DNA of 38,311 nt, taken from NCBI GenBank assembly GCA_019695295.1, contig JAIBAH010000033.1, positions 1-38,311 on the forward strand, written 5' to 3'. Source of the stretch: Bacteroidia bacterium. GTDB lineage: Bacteria; Bacteroidota; Bacteroidia; J057. The position numbers were made by a program, and so were the translations under genes. This document shows, piece after piece, positions 25,344 through 33,961 of the stretch. The stretch's first letter is position 1. Each line of letters opens with the position of its first letter. The notes beneath the pieces were generated by a model. The model made no database searches. It had not been told where the DNA came from and worked only from the letters and a program-made list of their open reading frames with translations.

Positions 25344-25428
25344 CCGGAAACTATTCACATAATCCCCGGCATCCAGATAATTAACTAAACCTGTTTTCCC
25401 TAATATGATACTAACTAACTAACCTAAA
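25344..25428 (-). terminator. Copy B of the hairpin-box element; likely terminator of the PAS kinase gene
   Basis: On the minus strand CCGGGGA pairs with TTTCCGG (positions 25369-25363 and 25350-25344), with two G-U pairs, and a TATTTTTTTATTCC tail follows. The conserved parts CCCTA (25398-25402) and ACTAACCTAAA (25418-25428), in plus-strand letters, are 15 bases apart, against 14 in copy A. The G-U pairs would be C-A mismatches in a plus-strand RNA, so the element is read on the minus strand. It lies about 80 bases after the stop of the PAS kinase gene. Confidence 0.6.
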
Positions 25429-25449
25429 CCCACTCTATATTATATATTT

Positions 25450-26688
25450 TTATACTTTCATTGTGTCTGAAGATGTATTTTTTTTGTCCGTATTTACAGG
25501 AATGGATACGATAAACCGGGAGCCTTCTCCAGCTTTACTTTCTACCTCGATATTACCGTTCAGTCTTCCTATTCCTTTCTGAACCAGATAAAGCCCAAGC
25601 CCGCTGCCATCCGAGGCGGGATTCCCTCTGTAAAACATCTCGAAAATTCTTGGTTTAACCGCATCTGGAATGCCCTGTCCGTTGTCGGATATGCTGAAGG
25701 TAAGTGCGTCTTTATCTTTGCTCAGTTCGATTTTAATCAGTACATTTTCATGATTCTTCCGGAATTTTATTGCATTATCAATCAGAAGATAGAGAGAAAA
25801 GCGCAGCAACCCGGAGTCTGTATAGGCATATACTTTTTCTTCAGGCTCAATCTGAAAACAAATGGGATTATCCTCTATCACATCCGCCATTTCCTCAATT
25901 ACCTCCCGGCAGACATCCTGTACACAGCAGAAATCATATTTCAGCGGATCTGAAGAAATTTTGTTGAAAAGAGTCATCATTTTTAACTCATTGTCCAGTT
26001 TTTCAGCGCTGAGTTCTATATAGTCCAGATATTTCGCCATTTCCTCCTCATTCAGATTCAGGGTTTTCATCACAGAAACCAACCCCATAATAGAAGTAAG
26101 AGGGCCTCTGAGGTTATGAGATGACTTATAGAGCAGCATTTCTATTTCTTCACTTTTGCTTGCAAGATCTGCCTCCATTTTCACTCTTTCACTGATGTCC
26201 GTTATATTCAGCAAAATATAGGATTCATTATGCAACGAAAGGCTTTGCTTTTCGATTTCAACCTGAAAAAGATTCCCTGCAGCATTCACTGCGACCAACT
26301 GCACATTCTTTTTTTTGTCAGATGCCAGAAAAAAGGAAAGTTCTGAACCGGAAGCCTCTGTTTCCAGTAAGGAATAGACTTTTTTGCCGATGAGTTGCTG
26401 AGACTTATATCCCCACAGTTTTAAAGAGGAGAGATTTACACTGAGAATTTCTCCCCCTCCATTGATTACGACTACACTTCCCTGCATAGCGTCAATAATA
26501 GTCTGAAAGCAATCGCTTTCTATTAGTGTTTGATCTTGTTTTTTAAAAAACGCTTCTAATAGTATGCCCATCCTTTTGAAAAAAGAAATGACAGAAAAAT
26601 AGCTGACTTTTTTTGATATTAACTCTGCCATTACAAAAGTTAAGTTTAAAAAGCGACCAGGTCCGGATGTGTAGAATAATTGTTTCAT
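25450..26688 (-). CDS. PAS-domain sensor histidine kinase
   Basis: The protein has a PAS domain (from IIDAMQGSVVVINGGGEILSVN to LLNITDISER), a short coiled linker, a HisKA domain and a HATPase domain. The phospho-accepting His is in SSHNLRGPL (codon 26116-26118). The N box is LLIDNAIKFR, the G1 box is SDNGQGIP and the G2 box GSGLGLYLVQKGI. No membrane segment is seen after the start, so it is probably cytoplasmic. The frame is open to a GTG at 26757, but a perfect -7 promoter box (TACCTTTG) covers that codon. The first ATG after the predicted transcript start is 26688; 26631 and 26571 are also possible. It is transcribed away from the H-NOX operon across a 370-base gap. It has no response regulator in the same direction. 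Confidence 0.85.
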   Translation of the reverse strand: MKQLFYTSGPGRFLNLTFVMAELISKKVSYFSVISFFKRMGILLEAFFKKQDQTLIESDCFQTIIDAMQGSVVVINGGGEILSVNLSSLKLWGYKSQQLIGKKVYSLLETEASGSELSFFLASDKKKNVQLVAVNAAGNLFQVEIEKQSLSLHNESYILLNITDISERVKMEADLASKSEEIEMLLYKSSHNLRGPLTSIMGLVSVMKTLNLNEEEMAKYLDYIELSAEKLDNELKMMTLFNKISSDPLKYDFCCVQDVCREVIEEMADVIEDNPICFQIEPEEKVYAYTDSGLLRFSLYLLIDNAIKFRKNHENVLIKIELSKDKDALTFSISDNGQGIPDAVKPRIFEMFYRGNPASDGSGLGLYLVQKGIGRLNGNIEVESKAGEGSRFIVSIPVNTDKKNTSSDTMKV

Positions 26689-26756
26689 ATCTTTTAATAT
26701 AAATCCCGTAAGCAAAAGTTGAAAATAAATTCTCTGATAACTGTTAAAATCTTGCA

Positions 26757-26764
26757 CAAAGGTA
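26757..26764 (-). promoter_or_regulatory. Bacteroidota -7 box for the PAS kinase gene
   Basis: The minus strand reads TACCTTTG, a full match to TAnnTTTG, and includes the GTG codon at which the open frame begins. Transcription would start near 26750, so translation must begin at a later ATG. Confidence 0.48.
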
Positions 26765-27107
26765 ATGGGTAGAAATCGCTCATTTCAGACTATTCGATGG
26801 ATTACAGCAAACGGAAGATAAGTAGCAGAAAATGGAAGGTTTTTGGATTATCTGCATTTTTTTACCGTTTGTCGGGTATTTTACGCCATTCACCTTGTAA
26901 AATCAAGCGTTAAATAAGGGAGTGGCAGCGTTTTCTCAGTATCATTTTGTGTAAAAAATGAATATTTTGAAAAAATGTATAATTATAATAAATAATTACA
27001 CGATATTTAAATCAAAAAAGAGTGATTTTCTTTCATGATAAAGTCGGGATTTCTAAAGAAAAAGGGGGCAAAAAAGAAAGAAACCACCATAATATAAATA
27101 TATAATG
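26765..27107. other. 343-base regulatory gap upstream of the H-NOX operon
   Basis: No gene is seen. ATTTTAC (26878-26884) and GTAAAAT (26897-26903) form a 7-base inverted repeat with a 12-base spacer, the layout of a dimer-binding operator. ACCGTTTGT (26864-26872) fits the loose LytTR half-site consensus, but no second half-site lies at the usual spacing. The stretch from about 26940 to 27107 is very AT-rich. Confidence 0.4.
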
Positions 27108-27115
27108 TATCTTTG
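27108..27115 (+). promoter_or_regulatory. Bacteroidota -7 box for the H-NOX operon
   Basis: TATCTTTG is a full match to TAnnTTTG. The transcript would start near 27122, five bases before the ATG at 27127 and 44 before the ATG at 27166. This favours 27166 as start of the H-NOX gene. Confidence 0.55.
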
Positions 27116-27165
27116 TGGCATAGTTTATGTCAAAATACACACAAATTATAAATATTATAAAAATT

Positions 27166-27708
27166 ATGTATGGTATAGTTAACAAAGCGATTCAGGATTT
27201 AATTACTGAAAACTTCGGGGAAGAAAAGTGGGAGGCGGTAAAGGAAAGAAGCGATATTGATATTGATTATTTCCTCAGTAATGAACCTTATGATGATGCA
27301 GTAACTTATAAGCTGGCAATTGCTGCCTCAGAAGAATTGGGAATTACAGTAGGAGAAGTACTGATAGTATTTGGGGAATACTGGATTTTGAATACAGGAA
27401 AGCAGAAATACAGTGCATTGATGGAATCCGGGGGGGATAATCTCAAAGATTTTCTCATTAATCTCCCTAACTTTCATAATCGGGTAATGTTTATATACCC
27501 GAATCTCACTCCGCCGGAATTCCGGGTTTCGAACGTAGAAGAGAAAAGCATATATGTGCATTATCATTCTAAAAGAGAGGGTTTGCAGGATTTTGTAAAA
27601 GGACTCCTGCAAGGGTTGGGTAAGTTTTTTGGGGTGCCGGTCACGATAGATTTGATACAACACAGAGGCGATGGGTTTTCTCATGAAATTTTTAAAGTAA
27701 ACTGGTAA
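27166..27708 (+). CDS. H-NOX domain haem protein (nitric oxide/oxygen sensor)
   Basis: This is a stand-alone H-NOX domain of 180 residues, which binds haem and senses NO (or O2 in some lineages). The N-terminus MYGIVNKAIQDLITENFGEEKW is the family start. The proximal haem ligand is H104 in LPNFHNRV, the turn YPNLTPPEF follows, and the propionate-binding Y-x-S-x-R motif is Y133-H-S135-K-R137. All key residues are present. No distal-pocket tyrosine can be identified by eye, which leaves NO versus O2 selectivity open. The open frame begins at 27127 but the 13 extra residues are not family-like, and the promoter position supports 27166. The HNOBA hybrid kinase gene starts 2 bases after the stop, the standard arrangement for an H-NOX with its partner kinase. 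Confidence 0.93.
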   Translation: MYGIVNKAIQDLITENFGEEKWEAVKERSDIDIDYFLSNEPYDDAVTYKLAIAASEELGITVGEVLIVFGEYWILNTGKQKYSALMESGGDNLKDFLINLPNFHNRVMFIYPNLTPPEFRVSNVEEKSIYVHYHSKREGLQDFVKGLLQGLGKFFGVPVTIDLIQHRGDGFSHEIFKVNW

Positions 27709-27710
27709 TT

Positions 27711-29645
27711 ATGGGGTTTCCCTCGATTTCATTTAATGTTGCTCAGATAGATGATATTTTCCCGTTTCATTTTATAATAAACCGGGAGATGATAGTTGTA
27801 CAGTGCGGTAAAAGCCTGATAAAGACAGACAGTCACATCGAGGGAGATAACTTTAATCAGTCTTTTATTTGTAACAGACCTTCGCAGGATAATGTTACCT
27901 TTGAGTTCCTTATGGAAATTCAGAAACAGGTATTTGTCGTAAAACTGAGAAGAGTTGAAAATTTTGTCCTCAGGGGGCAGTTTGAGTACCTTCCTTTTTA
28001 TGATTGCTTTATATTTGTAGGTTCTGCGTGGTTCCACAGGATAGAACAACTCAAGGATTCCGGACTTACGCTTCAGGATTTTGCAATACAGGACCCGGTT
28101 GTAGATTTGCTTCATATAGTAAAAACACAGGAACTCGTTACTCAGGATGTGACAGACCTGATGAAAACGCTCAAATCACAAAAGGAAGAACTTAAAAAGC
28201 TCTCACTGGTTGCTGAAGAGTCGCTAAGCGGGATTCTGATGACAGATAAAGACGGGCTGACGACATGGGTGAATAAGGCATTTACAAGGATTAGTGGCTA
28301 TTCGTTAAAAGAAATAGCCGGGATAAAACCCGGAGATATACTTCAGGGGAAAAATACTAACCCTGAAACGATTTCATATATAAGTACTCAGATTAAAAAC
28401 CAAAAGCCGTTTGCCTGCGAAATTCTGAATTACAGTAAAAGCGGGGCACCTTACTGGGTGTTCATGAGTGGTCAGCCTGTTTTTGATAAAAAAGGAAACC
28501 TGACAGGCTTCTTTGCCATAGAAGAAGATATCACTACCCGCAAATTAGCAGAAGATAAGCTCCGGTACAGTGAAGAAAAATACAGAAGTATTATCGAAAA
28601 TATGGAGCTGGGTCTGATTGAGGTGGACAATAATGGAAATATTGTAAAAGCCTATCAGCGGTTTTGTGAGCTGGTAGGGTATAATGAAGAAGAACTGAAA
28701 GGGCAGGAGGCAATAAAAATATTTGTACCCAAGGAGTTTCATTACGTTCTGGAGCGTCAAACGGCTGACAGGCAGAGCGGCAAAGCCGGTACCTATGAGA
28801 TCCCGCTCATTCATAAAAATGGCTCCTGGGTTTGGGTACTGATAAGCGGAGCGCCTATCTATAATGAAAACGGAGATGTAATAGGCTCTATCGGAATTCA
28901 CTATAATCTTACCGAAAGAAAAATTCTGGAGGAAAAGCTCGCCAACGCCAAAAAAGTGGCTGAAGAAGCCCGGCATTCTGAACAAAAATTTCTTGCAAAT
29001 ATGAGCCATGAAATCCGTACCCCACTCAATGCAATTATCGGGATGTCACACTTATTATATGACACAAGACCCTCGTCAGAACAAAAAGAATACATAGATA
29101 TATTAAGTAACTCAGCCAACTTTCTACATTCATTAATTTCAAATATACTTGATATGGCAAAAATAGAAGCCGGAAAAACAGAAATGAATATTAAGCCTTT
29201 TGACCTTGCTGGCATGGTGAGTACCATTCAGAAAACCTTTCAGCTTAAATTAGAAAATAAGGGAATCGATGTCAATGCATTTATTGATTCAAGAATTAAG
29301 GGGTACTATTCCGGAGATGAAACAATGCTGCATCAGATTCTTGTAAATCTGATGGGTAATTCCGAAAAATTTACTCATACCGGAAGTATTGAATTAATGG
29401 TAAAACAGCTCAAAAAAGAAGACGATGACACCGTTTGGATAGAATTTCAGGTGAATGATACCGGTATTGGTATTTCGCAGGAAGACCTGAAAATGATTTT
29501 TGATAAATTTAAACAGGTACAGGGGCCTCAGGGGCTAAAATATAAAGGTACAGGACTAGGGCTTTCTATTGTAAAGGAACTGGTGGAAATTCAGGGCGGA
29601 GTAATTTCTGTTTCGAGTGAAGTGGGGGGGGGGAACAAGCTTTAA
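27711..29645 (+). CDS. HNOBA-PAS-PAS hybrid histidine kinase, N-terminal part (frame ends in poly-G)
   Basis: This is the partner kinase of the H-NOX protein. Residues 1-150 are an HNOBA domain as in soluble guanylate cyclase: IFPFHFIINREMIVVQCGKSL, ICNRPS, LRGQFEYL, FVGSAWFHRIEQL and LQDFAIQDPVVDLL. A coiled coil (about 140-170) leads to two PAS domains (about 170-285 and 290-405). HisKA has H433 in FLANMSHEIRTPLN, and HATPase has the N box NLMGNSEKF, NDTGIGI and KGTGLGLSIV. The frame stops shortly after the G2 box, at a run of ten G residues (29624-29633). The natural continuation, GTSFKVVLPY and then a receiver and an HPt domain, is in another frame. A product read as written would be a kinase without its receiver and HPt. 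Removal of one G would give a protein of 928 residues. Confidence 0.9.
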   Translation: MGFPSISFNVAQIDDIFPFHFIINREMIVVQCGKSLIKTDSHIEGDNFNQSFICNRPSQDNVTFEFLMEIQKQVFVVKLRRVENFVLRGQFEYLPFYDCFIFVGSAWFHRIEQLKDSGLTLQDFAIQDPVVDLLHIVKTQELVTQDVTDLMKTLKSQKEELKKLSLVAEESLSGILMTDKDGLTTWVNKAFTRISGYSLKEIAGIKPGDILQGKNTNPETISYISTQIKNQKPFACEILNYSKSGAPYWVFMSGQPVFDKKGNLTGFFAIEEDITTRKLAEDKLRYSEEKYRSIIENMELGLIEVDNNGNIVKAYQRFCELVGYNEEELKGQEAIKIFVPKEFHYVLERQTADRQSGKAGTYEIPLIHKNGSWVWVLISGAPIYNENGDVIGSIGIHYNLTERKILEEKLANAKKVAEEARHSEQKFLANMSHEIRTPLNAIIGMSHLLYDTRPSSEQKEYIDILSNSANFLHSLISNILDMAKIEAGKTEMNIKPFDLAGMVSTIQKTFQLKLENKGIDVNAFIDSRIKGYYSGDETMLHQILVNLMGNSEKFTHTGSIELMVKQLKKEDDDTVWIEFQVNDTGIGISQEDLKMIFDKFKQVQGPQGLKYKGTGLGLSIVKELVEIQGGVISVSSEVGGGNKL

Positions 29646-30498
29646 GGTGGTTTTACCGTATCAGATTTATACCGAAGAGGTAAAAGCAGAAAAAACAATC
29701 ACTCAACTTGATATTCCGAATGATTTTTCCGGATTTACAATTTTGATGGTGGAAGACAATGTGATGAACCGTAAATACCTGGGAAAGCTGCTGGAGAAGA
29801 AAAATATTCAGTTTGAGGTGGCGGTAGATGGGCTCGAGGCTATCAGAATGGTACAGCAAAAAAAATATGATTTAATTCTGATGGATATTCAGATGCCCAA
29901 TATGAATGGGTATGAAGCTACCCTTTCTATCCGGAATACCCAGAATCATAACCGGGAGACACCGGTGATTGCACTTACTGCTTCTGCTATGCTTGACCAG
30001 AAAAACAAAGCCTATCAGGTAGGGATGAATGATTATATTTCGAAGCCGTTTACGCCACAGCAGTTATTTGAAAAACTGGTTATATATCTGAATCCTGCTT
30101 CCGTTGATAATAAAGAGGAAGATTCAAAACTACATCTTGCCTATAATGAGGCACTGGACGCTGAGTTCCTCGCCGAACTATACGGCATGGATTTTGATTA
30201 TGCACTATCCATGTTTCAGTCATTTGCTCAGGATATTATGCCGGAAATTCCAAAGTTATCGCTACTGGCGGAACAGGCAGATTTATCCGCTCTGGGCAAA
30301 CTGGCCCATCAGATTAAGCCCACAATGGCTATGATTGGACTTACTGCTTTGGAAAAGAAACTTCAATCTCTTGAAGAGGCTATTCATAATAAGGAGACGG
30401 TCAGCGGGATAAAAAGCAGGGTCACAGAAATTGTTCAATATTTTGAGAGCAAAAAAGAGGCGGTACTATCTCAACTAAAAAGACTAGAATCATTATAA
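29617..30498 (+). CDS. Receiver and HPt domains of the hybrid kinase, separated by frameshift
   Basis: This frame continues the kinase above. After GGGTSFKVVLPY it has a linker and a receiver domain: MVEDNVMN at the acidic pocket, the phospho-acceptor Asp90 (of this frame) in LILMDIQMP, the switch threonine in VIALTAS, and the lysine in SKPFTP. A C-terminal HPt domain (about 175-285) has the phospho-His231 in LAHQIKPTMAMIGL. The frame nominally opens at a GTG at 29617, inside the kinase gene and with no ribosome-binding site, so it is unlikely to be translated by itself. It ends 2 bases before the LytTR regulator gene. It is either made by frameshift, by slippage on the G-run, or in cells whose run has a different length, or the split is a sequencing error. 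Confidence 0.85.
   Translation: MKWGGGTSFKVVLPYQIYTEEVKAEKTITQLDIPNDFSGFTILMVEDNVMNRKYLGKLLEKKNIQFEVAVDGLEAIRMVQQKKYDLILMDIQMPNMNGYEATLSIRNTQNHNRETPVIALTASAMLDQKNKAYQVGMNDYISKPFTPQQLFEKLVIYLNPASVDNKEEDSKLHLAYNEALDAEFLAELYGMDFDYALSMFQSFAQDIMPEIPKLSLLAEQADLSALGKLAHQIKPTMAMIGLTALEKKLQSLEEAIHNKETVSGIKSRVTEIVQYFESKKEAVLSQLKRLESL
29624..29633 (+). repeat. Run of ten G at the kinase-receiver frame break
   Basis: Ten consecutive G residues lie in an otherwise AT-rich gene. The kinase frame passes through as GTG GGG GGG GGG AAC. Nine G would give GTG GGG GGG GGA ACA and join the two frames as E-V-G-G-G-T-S-F. The expected kinase-to-receiver sequence therefore needs nine (or twelve) G. Confidence 0.9.
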
Positions 30499-30500
30499 AA

Positions 30501-31223
30501 ATGAAATTGCGTTGTTTAATTGTGGATGATGTAATAATGGCCAGAAAGTCGCTTACCCAGTTGTGTGCCAAAAGGGAAGAACTGGAGGTCGTATCTGTGT
30601 GTGAAAACGGCATGGATGCACTTTCTATTCTGCAAAATGAAGAAATAGATGTGTTGTTTCTGGATGTGGAAATGCCGGAAATGACCGGGCTCGAGCTCCT
30701 GAATGAATTGCCTTATACTCCTTACATCATCCTTACTACTTCCAAAACAGAATATGCATTTGACGCATATCAGTATAATGTATTTGATTATTTAAAGAAA
30801 CCGATTTCTTACCCCCGTTTTTCACAGACGATTGATAAAATAGTCCTTCACAAAAGCTCAACAGAAAGTACAGGCCAGAGTAGCCTGTCAGGTACTGAAT
30901 CCGGAAATGGGAAAAAAGATATATATATAAAGGTTGAAAACCGCTATATCAGGATTCTTTTTGACCAGATTAACTATATCGAAAGTATAGGAGATTATGT
31001 GAAGATTCATCTGGAAAAAGAAAATCATGTGGTGCATACTACGATGAAAAATATTGAGGAAAAATTAAATGCTGATATCTTTCTCCGTATCCACAGAACC
31101 TATATTATCAATCTGCAAAAAATCATAGACATTGAAGAAAACAGCATCGCAATAGGAAAGGTGGTAATCCCGGTCAGTCGAAATAATAAGCAGATATTAA
31201 TGGACCGGCTGAATCTTTTGTGA
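30501..31223 (+). CDS. LytTR-family response regulator
   Basis: The 240-residue protein is the output of the relay. The receiver domain (1-120) has D9/D10, the phospho-acceptor D55 in FLDVEMPEM, the switch region ILTTSKTEYA and the lysine in LKKPIS. A linker rich in Ser and Gly (about 115-130) joins it to a LytTR DNA-binding domain (about 137-240) with IYIKVENRYIRILFDQINYIESIGDYVKIH and FLRIHRTYIINL. LytTR proteins bind pairs of short direct repeats upstream of target genes. It begins 2 bases after the HPt frame, so phosphate from the kinase's HPt most likely reaches this protein. Targets are not evident in the window. Confidence 0.94.
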   Translation: MKLRCLIVDDVIMARKSLTQLCAKREELEVVSVCENGMDALSILQNEEIDVLFLDVEMPEMTGLELLNELPYTPYIILTTSKTEYAFDAYQYNVFDYLKKPISYPRFSQTIDKIVLHKSSTESTGQSSLSGTESGNGKKDIYIKVENRYIRILFDQINYIESIGDYVKIHLEKENHVVHTTMKNIEEKLNADIFLRIHRTYIINLQKIIDIEENSIAIGKVVIPVSRNNKQILMDRLNLL

Positions 31224-31233
31224 AAAATAAATA

Positions 31234-31261
31234 CAGCGGAGAGCGTAATTTCTCCCCGCTG
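31234..31261 (-). terminator. Terminator between convergent lytTR and clpB genes
   Basis: CAGCGGAGA and TCTCCCCGCTG form a hairpin with a two-base bulge. On the minus strand it is followed by TATTTATTTTTC, so it mainly suits clpB. It may also stop the H-NOX operon, though the plus-strand side has no T-run. Confidence 0.5.
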
Positions 31262-31300
31262 CCACGTAACAATTTATAGAAACAAACAAACCTTGCAGGA

Positions 31301-33901
31301 TCAGGACTTATTGATAAAGGTTACTGCTCCATTCTGAACGGTTGCAGTGATTTCTGAATCCCGGTGCACCTCTCCGGAAAGTATTTTTTTCGACAAGTCG
31401 TTTATGATATCTTTTTGAAGGATTCGTTTTACGGGCCTTGCCCCGAACTGAGGGTCATACCCTAAATCGGAAAGATACGTTGTGATATTTTCATCAAAGG
31501 TTACTTTAATTCCCATATTTTTCAGTTTTTCCTGAAGTAATGCGATTTGCATTCCTACAATGCCCTTCATATCGGTTTTTGACAAAGGCGAGAATACTAC
31601 AACTTCATCCACCCGGTTCAGGAACTCAGGGCGAAGCGATTTTTTCAAAAGCTCCATTATCTGGTCTTTTATCAGAATCATGGTAGCCTCCTTATTTACG
31701 TCATCCAGATGCTCCATTTTTTCCTGTATATAGTGCGCTCCCAGATTAGAGGTCATTATAATAATGGTATTTTTGAAGTTCACGACCCGACCTTTATTAT
31801 CCGTAAGCCTTCCATCGTCCAGCACCTGAAGCAGAATATTAAACACATCCGGATGGGCTTTTTCTATCTCATCCAGCAATACCACACTGTAAGGGCGGCG
31901 GCGAATCGCTTCGGTAAGCTGACCGCCTTCATCATATCCCACATATCCCGGAGGTGCTCCTACCAGGCGGCTTACACTGTGCTTTTCCTGATATTCAGAC
32001 ATATCAATCCTGACCATAGCCTGTTCGTCATCAAAAAGAAACTCCGCAAGCGCTTTGGCAAGTTCTGTTTTCCCCACCCCGGTACTTCCCAGAAAGATAA
32101 AAGAACCAATAGGCCGCTTACTGTCCTGAAGCCCTGCGCGGGACCGGCGGATTGCGTCTGAAACAGCCTGAATGGCCTCTTCCTGACCTACTACTCTTTT
32201 GTGAAGTTCATCCTCCAGCCGAAGTAGTTTTTTTCGTTCACTTTCTACCATCCGGCTTACCGGAATCCCCGTCCATTTTGCAATGATTTCTGCAATTTCA
32301 TCTGCATTTACCTCTTCCTTCATCAGCCGAAGGTCTTGCTGAAGCGTAGCAAGCTCCTGTTTTAGCGCTTCCTGTTTCTTTTCCTCTTCCGGAATTTGAC
32401 CATAACGAATCTGAGCAACTTTTCCATAATCCGACTGACGTTCCGCATTGTCTGCCTCTAATTTGAGTTTTTCTATTTTTTGCTTGGATTCATTAATTTG
32501 ATTAATCAGGCTTTTTTCTGATTCCCAGTGCATTTTCAGGTGCTTTTTATCCTCATTCAGATTTGCCAGTTCTTCTTCGATTTCCTTTACTCTCTGGGTT
32601 TCATTCTCGCGTTTCATTGCTTCCCTTTCAATTTCCAGGTTGCGGATTTTGCGTTCAATTTCATCCAGTTTTTCCGGCATAGAGTCCATGACAAGTCTGA
32701 GTTTTGCCGCCGCCTCATCTATGAGGTCAATGGCTTTATCCGGCAACTGACGGTCAGAGATATAGCGGTTGGAGAGTTCAGCCGCAGCTACCAAAGCTGA
32801 ATCCGTAATTCTGACTCCGTGATGTACTTCGTACCGCTCCTTCAATCCCCGGAGAATCGAAATCGTATCTTCTACCCCCGGTTCTTCTACAAGAACAGAC
32901 TGAAAGCGGCGTTCAAGCGCTTTATCTTTTTCAATATATTTTTGATATTCGTCGAGGGTAGTAGCTCCTATAGCCCGGAGTTCTCCTCTTGCAAGTGCAG
33001 GCTTGAGAATATTGGCTGCATCCATAGCACCGGAGTTTCTGCCGGCTCCTACAAGGGTATGAATCTCATCAATAAACAAAATAATACTGCCGTTAGAGTC
33101 TATGACCTCTTTGATAACCGCTTTAAGACGCTCCTCAAATTCCCCCTGATATTTTGCACCGGCAATCAGGGCACCCATATCCAGAGAGTAAATAATTTTG
33201 GATTTCAGGTTCTCGGGAACATCTCCCTGCACCACCCGGATAGCGATTCCCTCGGCAATTGCGGTTTTACCCACACCCGGCTCACCGATAAGGATAGGAT
33301 TGTTTTTGGTACGGCGGGAAAGGATATGCATAACCCTGCGGATTTCTTCCTCTCTCCCGATTACAGGGTCCATTTTGCCCTTACGCGCCATTTCATTCAG
33401 GTTTCTCGCATATTTCTGAAGTGCATTATATTTACCTTCCGGGTTTTGGTCATGTACTTTCTGCCCGCCCCGCAATTCTTCCATCACCTTCCGGAATCCG
33501 TTTTCGGTGATTCCCATTTCTTTCAGCAGTTTACCGACCCCATTGGAAGACTTGATGAGCGCAAGCAAAAGATGCTCAATACTCACAAATTCATCCTCCA
33601 GTTTTCCGGCTTCCTGATTGGCTGTTTCAAATACAGCATGAAGTGTACTGCCAAAATACTGACTGCCCACGGCTCCTGTTACTTTAGGGTAGCTATCGAT
33701 TAATTCCTGAAGTTTTTTCTTTAAAAAAGGAGGATTTACATCTAATTTTTTCAACATGAAAGGCACAATGCTTTCTTCTGAATCCAACAGGGATTTGAGA
33801 AGATGCGCCGGCTCTATCGTCTGATGTTTGTTTTCTTTGGCTACATCTGCCGATTTCTGAACGGCTTCCTGCGATTTTAGTGTGAAGTGATTAAAGTTCA
33901 T
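31301..33901 (-). CDS. clpB: ClpB disaggregase (Hsp100)
   Basis: ClpB is a hexameric ATPase that, together with DnaK, rescues aggregated proteins after heat stress. The protein has the full 866 residues. The N-domain is at 1-145. The first AAA domain has Walker A GEPGVGKT near 205 and [12 protein letters not shown]. The coiled-coil middle domain is at about 400-530. The second AAA domain has Walker A GSTGVGKT near 604, [12 protein letters not shown] and [13 protein letters not shown]. The M domain distinguishes it from ClpA and ClpC. The start ATG at 33901 ([13 protein letters not shown]) is the family start. Upstream there is a small palindrome that may be a heat-shock operator. Confidence 0.97.
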   Translation of the reverse strand: MNFNHFTLKSQEAVQKSADVAKENKHQTIEPAHLLKSLLDSEESIVPFMLKKLDVNPPFLKKKLQELIDSYPKVTGAVGSQYFGSTLHAVFETANQEAGKLEDEFVSIEHLLLALIKSSNGVGKLLKEMGITENGFRKVMEELRGGQKVHDQNPEGKYNALQKYARNLNEMARKGKMDPVIGREEEIRRVMHILSRRTKNNPILIGEPGVGKTAIAEGIAIRVVQGDVPENLKSKIIYSLDMGALIAGAKYQGEFEERLKAVIKEVIDSNGSIILFIDEIHTLVGAGRNSGAMDAANILKPALARGELRAIGATTLDEYQKYIEKDKALERRFQSVLVEEPGVEDTISILRGLKERYEVHHGVRITDSALVAAAELSNRYISDRQLPDKAIDLIDEAAAKLRLVMDSMPEKLDEIERKIRNLEIEREAMKRENETQRVKEIEEELANLNEDKKHLKMHWESEKSLINQINESKQKIEKLKLEADNAERQSDYGKVAQIRYGQIPEEEKKQEALKQELATLQQDLRLMKEEVNADEIAEIIAKWTGIPVSRMVESERKKLLRLEDELHKRVVGQEEAIQAVSDAIRRSRAGLQDSKRPIGSFIFLGSTGVGKTELAKALAEFLFDDEQAMVRIDMSEYQEKHSVSRLVGAPPGYVGYDEGGQLTEAIRRRPYSVVLLDEIEKAHPDVFNILLQVLDDGRLTDNKGRVVNFKNTIIIMTSNLGAHYIQEKMEHLDDVNKEATMILIKDQIMELLKKSLRPEFLNRVDEVVVFSPLSKTDMKGIVGMQIALLQEKLKNMGIKVTFDENITTYLSDLGYDPQFGARPVKRILQKDIINDLSKKILSGEVHRDSEITATVQNGAVTFINKS

Positions 33902-33961
33902 ATTTTTTTATTTTTTATTATTGGTTTGAGTGCTACAATTTTAACTCCAATCCCTGAAAAT

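Noticed and set aside
26864-26872. ACCGTTTGT as a LytTR binding half-site upstream of the H-NOX operon.
   Set aside because: The consensus is loose enough to occur by chance in a gap of this size, and no second half-site lies at the usual 12-base spacing.
30104-30334. A 76-codon plus-strand frame inside the HPt region.
   Set aside because: It lies in an alternate frame of a well-supported HPt domain and shows no domain features.
32819-33703. A 294-codon plus-strand frame inside clpB.
   Set aside because: It is the antisense shadow of a highly conserved gene; the protein sequence has no domain features.
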